Part shown: positions 15,726-23,892 of the stretch, one piece after another | Layout: each line of letters begins with the position of its first letter | Position numbering within the stretch: position 1 is the first letter of the stretch | DNA from: Anaerocolumna sedimenticola | GTDB lineage: Bacteria; Bacillota; Clostridia; Lachnospirales; Lachnospiraceae | Length of the DNA: 64,000 nucleotides | Reading direction: 5' to 3' | Assembly: GCF_009931695.1 (NCBI RefSeq) | Contig: NZ_CP048000.1 | Location: 310,001-374,000, forward strand | The notes under the pieces: model-generated | The model's input: only the letters and a program-made list of their open reading frames with translations | Told to the model about the DNA's origin: nothing | The model's database searches: none | Made by a program: the position numbers and the translations under genes

Positions 15726-16862
15726 TTATTTTTTCGTTTTTACCAAATAATCATTAAAATTAGTGAAAAATATTCTTTCCTGATGACTAAATAATGGGTT
15801 CATCCCTAAGGCTATCCGCAGCTTATCCAGCCGGTAACTCATTGTATTTTTGTGAATATGAATATGCTTGCTTCCTTCCGCCAGATTATAATCCGTAGGT
15901 GCCAGAGCACTTATTACCTCTATATAATTATCTATGAATTTATCATCGAACTGTATCTTAAATATCTCAAAAATGCCATTCAATTCAGTTAAAGGTAAAA
16001 GGGACTTAAGATATTCCTCTAAATAGTCGTAAAAAAAATAACTGTTATTATCTGTTTTTATATTTTCAAATAACCATTTGCAATGTAGGTAACTAATACG
16101 ATATTGAGTAAAGTTATTTTGAAAGGATCCTGTATATAACGTATAATCAATATTGATTGTTTTTAAGTATTGCAGTATCTGACTAATACTTTCACCGACA
16201 AATATTTTATAGGTCTGCATTAAATCCAGCAACTTTCCATCAAAATGCTTAAAAATAATAATGCAATTATTTCTGGTAACGCTTATAATATCCTGGGGAG
16301 AAGTAAGATGTTTCTCTCTTATACCTGATAATATCCGCTCTGCCAAATCCGATTTTTCTTTAAACCGGATCAGAATAGGTATGCGAATCAATTCTCCTTT
16401 CAAATTTAAACGATCCGCATACTCTCCCAGTTCTTCTTCCGTTACATTTTCCCCATACAGGATACGGTTCAGAAATTGCTCTTTTATATTCCGCCTCTGA
16501 AATCGTTCTTCCTTGTAAATTTCATATTCCAGCATGGTTTCCATGGACATACGGATAATTAAAGAAATAGGCCGTATCTCTGAAGGTTCACCGGTAATGC
16601 CGATTACCCCCATTTTTTTATTTTTATAAAAAAATGCTACATTAATCCCTGCTTTCACCCCAACAAATTGATTGTTTTTGTCAACAATAATCTCGTCCTC
16701 TTCACCATGGACGATACGATATGCAATCTCGTGAAAAGTACCTATTCTGCTTTCCGTCCTGCTGGCAATAATGATACCTTTTTCATCCATTATATTAATA
16801 TTATAGTCTGTATACTTCTTGATTTTTTCAATAAATCGCTGTGCAAAAACTGAATCCAACAT
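15726..16862 (-). CDS. CdaR-type sugar-diacid/glycerate regulator, copy 1
   Basis: Transcriptional activator of about 378 residues from the ATG at 16862 (GGGGAGG 4 bases upstream; the 7 upstream codons have no site). N-terminal Diacid_rec ligand domain (FAQRFIEKI, NINIMDEKGIIIASR, HEIAYRIVHGEEDEIIV, MGVIGITG) and C-terminal PucR-type helix-turn-helix (HIHKNTMSYRLDKLR near 340). Characterised CdaR proteins respond to glycerate, glucarate or galactarate. Close paralogue of 49067-50209. It adjoins the ruined isomerase/dehydrogenase operon, probably its former target. Confidence 0.9.
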   Translation of the reverse strand: MLDSVFAQRFIEKIKKYTDYNINIMDEKGIIIASRTESRIGTFHEIAYRIVHGEEDEIIVDKNNQFVGVKAGINVAFFYKNKKMGVIGITGEPSEIRPISLIIRMSMETMLEYEIYKEERFQRRNIKEQFLNRILYGENVTEEELGEYADRLNLKGELIRIPILIRFKEKSDLAERILSGIREKHLTSPQDIISVTRNNCIIIFKHFDGKLLDLMQTYKIFVGESISQILQYLKTINIDYTLYTGSFQNNFTQYRISYLHCKWLFENIKTDNNSYFFYDYLEEYLKSLLPLTELNGIFEIFKIQFDDKFIDNYIEVISALAPTDYNLAEGSKHIHIHKNTMSYRLDKLRIALGMNPLFSHQERIFFTNFNDYLVKTKK

Positions 16863-16914
16863 ATAACCTCCCCATCCCATCACAGGCTTTTAGGCTTTCC
16901 TTTACCAGTTTTAT

Positions 16915-17133
16915 CTACCATTTTTTTTGCTCATCAAATATGTAAAAATCCAGTCCAAGAAATGATACGATGGCGGGAATATATTTTTTACCTGATCGCT
17001 CACCATAAAGAATCAGATGGATGTATTTTGGAGATACTCCGATTTTCTTGGCAAGTTCTTTCTGGGTCATCTGCTTGTCTATAAGACACTTTTTAATCTC
17101 AGCACCCAGGGGTGTCAGTTTTCTTCTTTTCAT
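16915..17133 (-). CDS. Small XRE-family DNA-binding protein
   Basis: A 72-residue protein that is almost entirely a helix-turn-helix: MTQKELAKKIGVSPKYIHLILYG near residues 22-44. AAAGGAG lies 9 bases before the ATG. It diverges from the XRE gene at 17370, with a 236-base shared promoter region, as in phage-like switch pairs; no phage genes are nearby. Targets unknown. Confidence 0.82.
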   Translation of the reverse strand: MKRRKLTPLGAEIKKCLIDKQMTQKELAKKIGVSPKYIHLILYGERSGKKYIPAIVSFLGLDFYIFDEQKKW

Positions 17134-17313
17134 CAGCCATACTCCTTTCCGGACATTATATTAAGCAGAATATACCGCTTTATTTAAATACCTGACGAAT
17201 CAAAATTTACTTGTTGTTGCTGTCTAAAAATCACTTGCTTTATTTCATTTTTATTAGTAATGTGCTATGATAATTGTATGTATTGGCTTTCATAATTTCA
17301 GTATAGTACTGTT

Positions 17314-17352
17314 ATCAGAACATGTCAATAGATATAGTATCATTATTAGAAC
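17314..17352. promoter_or_regulatory. Repeated ATNAGAAC motif upstream of the XRE gene
   Basis: ATCAGAAC (17314-17321) and ATTAGAAC (17345-17352) stand 31 bases apart just before the GGAGG of the gene at 17370. The same octamer forms both arms of the perfect inverted repeat after that gene (17816-17849). Candidate autoregulatory operators. Confidence 0.45.
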
Positions 17353-17369
17353 TTTTTTAGGAGGTAATT

Positions 17370-17807
17370 ATGCAGACAATAGGCGAACGGATTCGCTATG
17401 AAAGAATGACACATAAAATGTCTATGCAGGCACTTGCTAATGTATTGGGCAAATCAAAAGGGAATATAAGCGAATATGAGAAAGGAAAATATGAGCCGTC
17501 GGCGCAGACCGTTATTGCTCTTTCCCGTATATTTAATGTATCTGCAGATTGGCTTCTGACCGGAGAAGAATATTTAAATAATTCTGAAGACAGCACTCCC
17601 CTGTTAAACCTCTCAGATATGGAAACCGACCTGATTTCCATGTTCCGTCTCTTAGATGAACGTGATCAGGAAGATGCTTACGATAATATTTATTACAAAT
17701 ATAAACGGGTCTATAAAGATTCTTCTCTTTACCAGCGCTATGCATTAGACCGGGTTGCGGAAGAAACTGCTGTAGATTATAAAAGCTCCCAAAATAAGAA
17801 TGATTGA
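17370..17807 (+). CDS. XRE-family transcriptional regulator
   Basis: 145 residues: N-terminal helix-turn-helix (GERIRYERMTHKMSMQALANVLGKSKGNISEYEKGKYEPSAQ is split by the usual turn; recognition region about 30-48), then SADWLLTG near 60, and an acidic helical tail that may dimerise. TAGGAGG lies 6 bases before the ATG. Divergent from the small XRE gene. Followed by a perfect inverted repeat and a terminator. Probably represses its own promoter. Confidence 0.88.
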   Translation: MQTIGERIRYERMTHKMSMQALANVLGKSKGNISEYEKGKYEPSAQTVIALSRIFNVSADWLLTGEEYLNNSEDSTPLLNLSDMETDLISMFRLLDERDQEDAYDNIYYKYKRVYKDSSLYQRYALDRVAEETAVDYKSSQNKND

Positions 17808-17815
17808 ATTTTTTG

Positions 17816-17849
17816 TTCTAATTGATAGATTTTTCTATCAATTAGAACC
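17816..17849. promoter_or_regulatory. Perfect 15-bp inverted repeat after the XRE gene
   Basis: Arms GTTCTAATTGATAGA and its complement enclose a TTTT loop. Neither strand has a U tract after the stem, so it is not a standard terminator; a proper one follows at 17889. The arm ends carry the GTTCTAAT octamer found in the promoter, so it may be a regulator binding site. Confidence 0.55.
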
Positions 17850-17888
17850 GGAACGGAAATTATACTATAATCCTCAGAAATATTAAAA

Positions 17889-17915
17889 AGCCGGCATTAA
17901 CACCGGCTCTTTTTT
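17889..17915 (+). terminator. Bidirectional rho-independent terminator
   Basis: AGCCGG/CCGGCT arms with an 8-base loop, followed by CTTTTTT on the plus strand and TTTTTAAT on the minus strand. It ends the XRE gene and the VOC gene, which converge here. Confidence 0.85.
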
Positions 17916-17921
17916 AACTAT

Positions 17922-18307
17922 TTAAAGTATCTGACAAAACTCAATTTTCTCTTTATTAGGGCCTGCAATAATGAAAAACCGGATACCATTTGCCCAGAAC
18001 GGTAATTCCCTGATTCCCGGTTCAACGATTTCAAAACCCTCTTTGACTGCATTTTCATAAGTCGCATCAATATCATTACAGTTTACCGCGAAATGATTTA
18101 CCGCCCGTCCCTGGGTGAAATATCCGCCGACTCATAAACTTCTAATTCCAGGCTTTCGAATTTTAAGAATCCAACTTTATTTCCCTCATTAACAGTATGG
18201 TAAGTCAGGTCAAATCCAATTTTTTCATAAAAATCTATTGTCTCTTCATAGCGATCGGTGGGAATACCTATATGCTGTATTCCGTCACAAAATTCCATAA
18301 GCCTCAT
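17922..18307 (-). pseudogene. VOC/glyoxalase-superfamily protein, frameshifted
   Basis: The ATG at 18307 (AGGAGGG 6 bases upstream) opens a typical VOC beta-alpha-beta module: GIQHIGIPTDRYEETIDFYEKIGF then VGFLKFESLELEVYE (split by loops). This frame stops at 18098. One extra T in the TTT run at about 18121-18123 restores FTQGRAVNHFAV, NCNDID, IREL, FFIIAGPNKEKIEF and a stop at 17922, giving about 128 residues, the normal size. Metal ligands His (QHIG) and Glu (KIEF) would then be present. Function not assignable beyond the superfamily. Confidence 0.82.
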
Positions 18308-18473
18308 ATATACCCTCCTATATTTACCAATATAATAATTAAAGATTTATATTCATGATAACATAAAGAACGGGTTATGAAAAGTGAAATCCATACATAC
18401 CAACAATCGCTTACTATTGATGTTAACAATCGTATTATGAACCCACATGCCTTATCACATTCCCCTTATTTGT

Positions 18474-19316
18474 TTATTTTTCCAGTTTTACTGTCCAATC
18501 CTGCCCATAATTGATATGGTAAGTTTCGCAGAAATCACCCAAACAAACTGCCATTGACACCTTTAATAGTTCGTTGGTATAAATAACTGCTTCTCCCTGT
18601 TTCACAAATCCGAAAGCTTTGGCAAAAGGAACTTTTTTTTGAAAAACAATTTCGTTCCCATGGCGGATTGTCACATTGATAAGGTCACCATATTGGAATC
18701 CGTTTCTTAAAAATTCTTCGACAGGAATATTACTCCAAAGATTGCCAAAGTTAGGATCACCGATTTCAAATATTCCCTCGGCTTTTTCATATTCTATTTT
18801 CGGTTCTTGAATTTCATGGACTACGATTTTCTCCGTCGGATATGCCGGCCCAACTTCTTCATAAGATATAATGCCGCTTGCCAGTCTTGCGGCACAGTAT
18901 CCAAATAAATCACGTCCATGGAAAATACTGGTCCCCAGAGTTGCTTGCAGCCGGTTAACCTTTTCATCGATTTCCCTTATTTCCGCTATACCCACGTATT
19001 TTTTAACATGGGTTAAGGCTCCGTTGTCGGGCGTTACAACAAAATATCCGTCGGCAGTCCGTGCAACACATGCCCTTCTTGCAGTACCTACTCCCGGGTC
19101 AACCACTGAGACAAATATGGTTCCTTTTGGCCAGAACTGCATGGATTGATATAAACGATAGGAAGCACTCCAGGTATCAAACCTTGGAATTTCATGTGTT
19201 CCATCAAATATTTCCAAAGAGCGGTCGACGGATTTAACCACTCCATACATGGAGCAAATGGCTCCCTCTTTATAAGTAAAATCTGTCTGGAATACTAATA
19301 TTGGTTTTTCGTTCAT
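18474..19316 (-). CDS. SAM hydroxide adenosyltransferase (DUF62), copy 2
   Basis: Paralogue of 1372-2214, aligning end to end without gaps over 280 residues, with the same catalytic segments QTDF, DPGVGT, PDNGALT and FHGRDLF. I start it at the second ATG (19316), which shares AGAAAGGAT upstream with copy 1; an earlier ATG at 19337 lies before that site. It stands alone between the broken VOC gene and the GH43 gene, away from any ECF transporter. Two copies in one 20-kb span suggest segmental duplication or dosage. Confidence 0.9.
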   Translation of the reverse strand: MNEKPILVFQTDFTYKEGAICSMYGVVKSVDRSLEIFDGTHEIPRFDTWSASYRLYQSMQFWPKGTIFVSVVDPGVGTARRACVARTADGYFVVTPDNGALTHVKKYVGIAEIREIDEKVNRLQATLGTSIFHGRDLFGYCAARLASGIISYEEVGPAYPTEKIVVHEIQEPKIEYEKAEGIFEIGDPNFGNLWSNIPVEEFLRNGFQYGDLINVTIRHGNEIVFQKKVPFAKAFGFVKQGEAVIYTNELLKVSMAVCLGDFCETYHINYGQDWTVKLEK

Positions 19317-19449
19317 ATCATAGTTATCCTTTCTCATGAATTAAACTTAATGGCTTTGCGTCTTAAAGGGGGTTATGCATAATTATACCAAAATTCTGTA
19401 GTGTTAACAATTATCTTATTTTAATTTATTTATCCTAATAAGAAAAAAA

Positions 19450-19480
19450 CCTTTACAATTACTTACTGCAACTGTAAAGG
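19450..19480 (-). terminator. Terminator of the GH43/ArsR operon
   Basis: CCTTTACA/TGTAAAGG arms with a partly paired interior. On the minus strand TTTTTTTCT follows. It lies about 135 bases beyond the GH43 stop, after a tandem repeat. Confidence 0.8.
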
Positions 19481-19531
19481 CCTGTATTCCGAATATGCAT
19501 TACCCATTGAAATATTTATCCCACTGGTACA

Positions 19532-19607
19532 CTTTTATTTCACTGTATATCTTTTATTTCACTGTATATCTTTTATTCCGCTGAATATCTTTTACTCCAC
19601 CAGGAAA
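19532..19607. repeat. 19-bp tandem repeat
   Basis: CTTTTATTTCACTGTATAT occurs twice exactly (19532-19550, 19551-19569), then in two decaying copies to 19607, with a further half copy running over the GH43 stop codon. Noncoding. Confidence 0.75.
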
Positions 19608-19614
19608 CCTTTTA

Positions 19615-20538
19615 TTACTGCTCTGTATCTAATCTGGGATGTTCCATGTATATTTTTCCACTTTGGAACATAAGAGGCGTTATATATACCTGGCGGTCGC
19701 CGCTCGGATTATCATAGTAAGTATGAGCATGATAAATGCAATAATACTTGCCGTCTAAAGCTTTTACCACACTATTATGTCCCGGACCTGAAATTATATC
19801 CGTGGTTGATAAAATAGGATTATTCTCATATTTCTTAAAAGGTCCCATTGGATTATCCGATACGGCGCATCCAATACCATAGTGTTTTGAAGCATAAAAA
19901 TTAGCAGAATACATCATATGATAACGGCCTTCCTCTTTCATGACAAACGGCCCTTCATTCCAAAATTGTTTTTCGCCATCATAGATACGTTCCCAGTCCT
20001 GTTCCGGCCTCAGAATTAAATTTCCCTCACCTTTGACAGAGATGAAATCTTCTCCTAACTCCACAGCATATATCTCGGATTCTTTCGCTCCGTTCACATA
20101 ATGATCGGCGCCGGCTCTCGAATAATAGAAATAATTGTGTTCTCCGTCCTTTAATATGTGAGCATCTAAAACACCATACCCAAAATCAAACATTGGCTGT
20201 TCATTCAATACATCCTCAAAAGGACCCTCCGGTTTATCAGAAACAGCTACACCGATCCGTAATGCCTCTTCCTTATAAATCTTCCATTGAGCAGTATAAT
20301 ACATATAAAACTTACCATTAAAAAAATATACTTCCGGTGCCCAAAAGCAGGAATTTCCAAAACTTTTATCCGTAGCTTCATAGCATACCACCGGTTCTTT
20401 CCAGTCGTTCATATTTTCTGAAATCCAGCAATAATATCCGTTAAAATGACAGGTTGCATACAAATAATATTTTCCTTCAAAGTACAAAATATATGGATCC
20501 CCTATATTATCTATGGGAATTGGGTTTTTTATGTTCAT
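19615..20538 (-). CDS. GH43-family glycoside hydrolase
   Basis: Five-bladed beta-propeller enzyme of 307 residues; no signal peptide, so intracellular. The three acidic residues of the family are seen: Asp in NIGDPYI near 14, the pKa-modulating Asp in GVLDAHI near 123 and the acid Glu in WNEGPFV near 193. GH43 enzymes usually act on arabino- or xylo-oligosaccharides, releasing arabinose or xylose; which one cannot be told here. AAAGGAG precedes the ATG. It follows the ArsR-type gene on the same strand. Confidence 0.9.
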   Translation of the reverse strand: MNIKNPIPIDNIGDPYILYFEGKYYLYATCHFNGYYCWISENMNDWKEPVVCYEATDKSFGNSCFWAPEVYFFNGKFYMYYTAQWKIYKEEALRIGVAVSDKPEGPFEDVLNEQPMFDFGYGVLDAHILKDGEHNYFYYSRAGADHYVNGAKESEIYAVELGEDFISVKGEGNLILRPEQDWERIYDGEKQFWNEGPFVMKEEGRYHMMYSANFYASKHYGIGCAVSDNPMGPFKKYENNPILSTTDIISGPGHNSVVKALDGKYYCIYHAHTYYDNPSGDRQVYITPLMFQSGKIYMEHPRLDTEQ

Positions 20539-20763
20539 GAATGTTTTCTCTCCTTTTATTTTTTATAGTAGGATTCCAGTGTCAAAAGCCAATTTCCTAG
20601 GACTAATAAACGTGGCTGACTTATGATGCCGTAAATCAGGCATAAATTTGGTATATACTTTACATTCTCCATAAAAAACTTTCAACATTTTTCATTCATA
20701 TTGTATGTCATTTTAACATCTCTACAATTTCTTTAAAGTAATTCACAATCCACACAGACAGAT

Positions 20764-21702
20764 CTAATTATATTGCACTTCAACCCGGATATCCTGAGCA
20801 TAGTTCCCAAACTTTCCGCCAAATAGGTTCAGTCCGCCCGGACACTCACTATCCTTATCTACACCTATTTCAAAGGTAAAATAGTAATTCTCACTTACCT
20901 TGAGACTTTTTATATTTCTTTTAGAAATAAGTTTTCCATTAAAAAATGTTCCGGATTTTGTAATGGAAAGCATTTTAAGTTCACCATACTGGGTATTGGA
21001 ATCGGACCACCAGTCAGGATTGTTGATACCCCTTATACCTCCATAATCACCGCTGACCCGAAAGGTATGCAGCAAAACATCATTTATTTTCAAGTAAATA
21101 TCAGATGGCCAGGTATTATTATATCCTGGGGCTTCCGCACAAACCTCGAAGCTTATATTTAAACTTTTAACCTCTTTAACTGCCAGATATTTATTGGATA
21201 TATGGTATTTCAGATATCCGGACGTAAACCAGATTAATTGTGCGTCTATATGTGCCGGATCATAAAAGCCATACCGGGTATCTTCAATATCAACATAATC
21301 CTCAATACTTACAAGCCCGCAAGGGTCGTTAACCTCTGCCTCTGAATAGTTTCCCACTGAGATATTCATAACCTTTGCAGACCTTTTGGTTACACTGCCT
21401 GAAACTCCAAATAAATCAAATACAACTTTATCTGCTTTTATACCGCAAACTTTCTGCGCACCATGTTTTCCCGGTTTTGGTGTTATTGTTATCAATTCCG
21501 CATCCTGCAAAACTTTTGTATGCATACTGACAGAGGATACAGAAACATAAAGAATCTGTGCCAATTCACCCATTGTCATAGATTTATCTATCAGTAATTT
21601 TAGAATTTCCAAACGAATCGGCGATGATAAGGCTTTTGCCATTTGACAAGTTTGTTCGATATTGTCAAGATTATAATTAAAAGATTGCTTCCCGCTCCCC
21701 AT
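20764..21702 (-). CDS. ArsR-type winged-helix regulator with C-terminal sensor domain
   Basis: 312 residues. The first ~95 form an ArsR-like winged helix (AKALSSPIRLEILKLL, MTMGELAQILYVSVSSVSMH with a wing near 75). No metal-binding cysteine box is present. The remaining ~200 residues are beta-rich with many aromatics (PGYNNTWPSDIYLKI, NNPDWWSDSNTQYGEL, ECPGGLNLFGG), which looks like a carbohydrate-recognising beta-sandwich rather than a metal sensor. GAGGAGG precedes the ATG. Placed between GH2 and GH43 genes, it probably senses a sugar and controls this cluster (inference). Confidence 0.82.
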   Translation of the reverse strand: MGSGKQSFNYNLDNIEQTCQMAKALSSPIRLEILKLLIDKSMTMGELAQILYVSVSSVSMHTKVLQDAELITITPKPGKHGAQKVCGIKADKVVFDLFGVSGSVTKRSAKVMNISVGNYSEAEVNDPCGLVSIEDYVDIEDTRYGFYDPAHIDAQLIWFTSGYLKYHISNKYLAVKEVKSLNISFEVCAEAPGYNNTWPSDIYLKINDVLLHTFRVSGDYGGIRGINNPDWWSDSNTQYGELKMLSITKSGTFFNGKLISKRNIKSLKVSENYYFTFEIGVDKDSECPGGLNLFGGKFGNYAQDIRVEVQYN

Positions 21703-21822
21703 AACTTCCTCCTCTTCACTGCTTCTCTTTCAACTATTCTATCACAGTCACCCGATATTTCTACAATTGATTTTATAAAACAACAGGAATATTAGGAAAT
21801 TGGCAAAATTTATATACAAAAA

Positions 21823-21856
21823 AAGAACCATTGGAGTTCACATCCTAATGGTTCTT
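21823..21856 (-). terminator. Terminator of the GH2 operon
   Basis: AAGAACCATT and AATGGTTCTT arms with an inner GGA/TCC pair. TTTTTG follows on the minus strand and CTTTTT on the plus strand, so it may work both ways. Its arms resemble those of the 7161-7201 terminator. Confidence 0.78.
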
Positions 21857-21924
21857 CTTTTTAATCTTCTATTGGAAGCAAAACATTCAAATCCATTTGT
21901 ATAGCAAGCAGCCTTTTCCTTTAT

Positions 21925-23814
21925 TTAATAAATACCCGTCCGGTCCCCGTTTGGGCGGTATATGGCTATTTTATTTCCTGATTCCACTGTTATTTTCCAT
22001 ACTTTCCCTGGTTTCAAATCCGGAATTTTTACACTTGTCAGGACAACTCCTGCTTCATTCAGAATTTCCCCGTAATATCCTTTAATTTCATAACAGGGCA
22101 GGTCTTTCCGGCAGGTTATCATCAGCCTGTTTTCTTCCCATTCCGCAATAAACGGTGCACATTCTCTCTGTACTGCCCAATAGGAAGGTTTTGGCTCACC
22201 ACATAATTCAGTGGAACCATGGATTCTTTTCTTAAGCTTCCCTTCTCCGTCCTCTCCCATCTGGGTACGGTAATCGTTCAGGCAGAAATATATGGTTCCC
22301 GCAATTCCCGGAAAATGGCGGTATGCTTCCATTTTCTCCAAGAAAATCTGCATCCGGCGCTCATCACCGCCTTTCCAGCGAGGCTCACAAAGTCCAAACT
22401 CAGAGGGGACCATGGGTTTGTCCGGATTGGCTTTCAGTATTTTTTCCAGCTCTTTGAACTGGTCCAGTTCTCCTGACCAGGTACCGATGTAATCGTTAAC
22501 CATCATAATATCACCATCCGTAGTGCCATCCAGACCGGCATCCTGAAAAATACTGTTGCTGACATAATTGGCCGGGCGGCTGGAATCCAGACTATGGGTA
22601 TATGCCACGGCATCCTTTATGTATTGTATGGTGTCCTGCGCTTGGGCATCCAACTCATTACCGACACCCCATGCAATAATCGACGGATGATTATAATGTG
22701 CTTCAACCATTTCTTCTATCTGTGCTTTGAAGATTTTCCACTGTTGTCCTCCTGCTGTCTTAGGATCCTTTCCCCAGAAAGGTACCTCTTCCTGAACCAG
22801 CATGCCATGGCGGTCGCACCAGTCATATACCATATCGTCCTGCTGCCAGTGAAAGCGGGTAAATACACAGTTACTTTCCTTTAAGCAGACAAGCATCTTC
22901 TCCAGCTGCTCCTTAGGTTCTGCCATTCCATAAAAAGGATCCGAACCAGGCATCCATTCCGTTCCGCAGATTCTAACTTTCTCTCCATTTAGGCGGAAAG
23001 AATTACCCTGAACATGGAAGTTCCGGAACCCGAAGACTGTCTCGACGCTGTCCTCTGTCACATTTCCATCTCTCAGGTTCAGTTTCACAGTATATAAGTT
23101 CGGATAATCAAAATGCCAGTAACGAATATTTTCGAGTATCCGGGCAGAAACCCTTCCAATACCTTTATCACATCTTTCACTTCCCTCACAAAGCTTTTCT
23201 GTCTGTCCGTCGCAGCTCTGATATAACTCCCAGTCTAATACGAGTCCGTCTGTCTCTGCTCCGTCCACTTTCGTATCCACCCCGAAAACGGCATACCCGG
23301 TATCCTGGCGGCTATCCTTTGTTAAAATAACCGGTTCGGCAGTTACTCTGTGGGATTTTATCAGATGTTTTCCCGAAATTAATAATTCCACATTCCTGAT
23401 AATCCCTCCGTCACAGGCCCAGTCAAAGCTTCTGTTACAGGGCAGCATTGTATCTGTAAATTCGTTATTCACTTTTACGGTCAGTTTATTTTCCTCTCCA
23501 TACTCTAAGGCTTCTGTGAGTTCAACTGTAAAAGGCGTAAACCCGGAGTTCTCATGTCTTCCTATTTCTTTACCGTTTAAATATATGGCAGCATCATGAT
23601 ATACTGCTTTAAATAGTACCCTCACTCTTTTGTCTTTCCAGGACTCCGGCACCTTTAAAGTATGTTCATACCATCCGTTTCCCCAGGTATCTTCCGTATT
23701 ATCTTCAATATTCCAGGTATGGGGCACGGTCACTTCACGTCCCTTTTTAAGACATTCTGCCGTATCTCCCAGATTGAATTTCCATCGCTCTAATAATATA
23801 GTTTCCCTCTTCAT
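21925..23814 (-). CDS. GH2-family beta-glycosidase
   Basis: About 629 residues from the ATG at 23814 (AAGGAG 9 bases upstream; the 10 codons before it have no site). Order: sugar-binding jelly roll (RWKFNLGD, VPHTWN, YLNGKEIGRH), immunoglobulin-like domain (RVSARILENIRYWHFDYPNLY split by loops) and TIM barrel. The acid/base Glu is in WGVGNELD and the nucleophile Glu in PSEFGL. WDACDGG-type segment (FDWACDGGIIRNVEL) is common in beta-glucuronidase/galactosidase members. No signal peptide. Substrate could be beta-galactoside or beta-glucuronide. Confidence 0.9.
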   Translation of the reverse strand: MKRETILLERWKFNLGDTAECLKKGREVTVPHTWNIEDNTEDTWGNGWYEHTLKVPESWKDKRVRVLFKAVYHDAAIYLNGKEIGRHENSGFTPFTVELTEALEYGEENKLTVKVNNEFTDTMLPCNRSFDWACDGGIIRNVELLISGKHLIKSHRVTAEPVILTKDSRQDTGYAVFGVDTKVDGAETDGLVLDWELYQSCDGQTEKLCEGSERCDKGIGRVSARILENIRYWHFDYPNLYTVKLNLRDGNVTEDSVETVFGFRNFHVQGNSFRLNGEKVRICGTEWMPGSDPFYGMAEPKEQLEKMLVCLKESNCVFTRFHWQQDDMVYDWCDRHGMLVQEEVPFWGKDPKTAGGQQWKIFKAQIEEMVEAHYNHPSIIAWGVGNELDAQAQDTIQYIKDAVAYTHSLDSSRPANYVSNSIFQDAGLDGTTDGDIMMVNDYIGTWSGELDQFKELEKILKANPDKPMVPSEFGLCEPRWKGGDERRMQIFLEKMEAYRHFPGIAGTIYFCLNDYRTQMGEDGEGKLKKRIHGSTELCGEPKPSYWAVQRECAPFIAEWEENRLMITCRKDLPCYEIKGYYGEILNEAGVVLTSVKIPDLKPGKVWKITVESGNKIAIYRPNGDRTGIY

Positions 23815-23892
23815 AATAAATTTCTCCTTATGGTAATAAATCACATGAATAAATCACTCAAACAAATCATACAAAGAAATCATAGTTATAAA

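Noticed and set aside
16915..17807. Prophage immunity region
   Set aside because: The divergent XRE pair looks phage-like, but no integrase, attachment site or structural gene is nearby.
19532..19607. CRISPR array
   Set aside because: Units are contiguous and decaying, with no spacers between them; no cas genes in the window.
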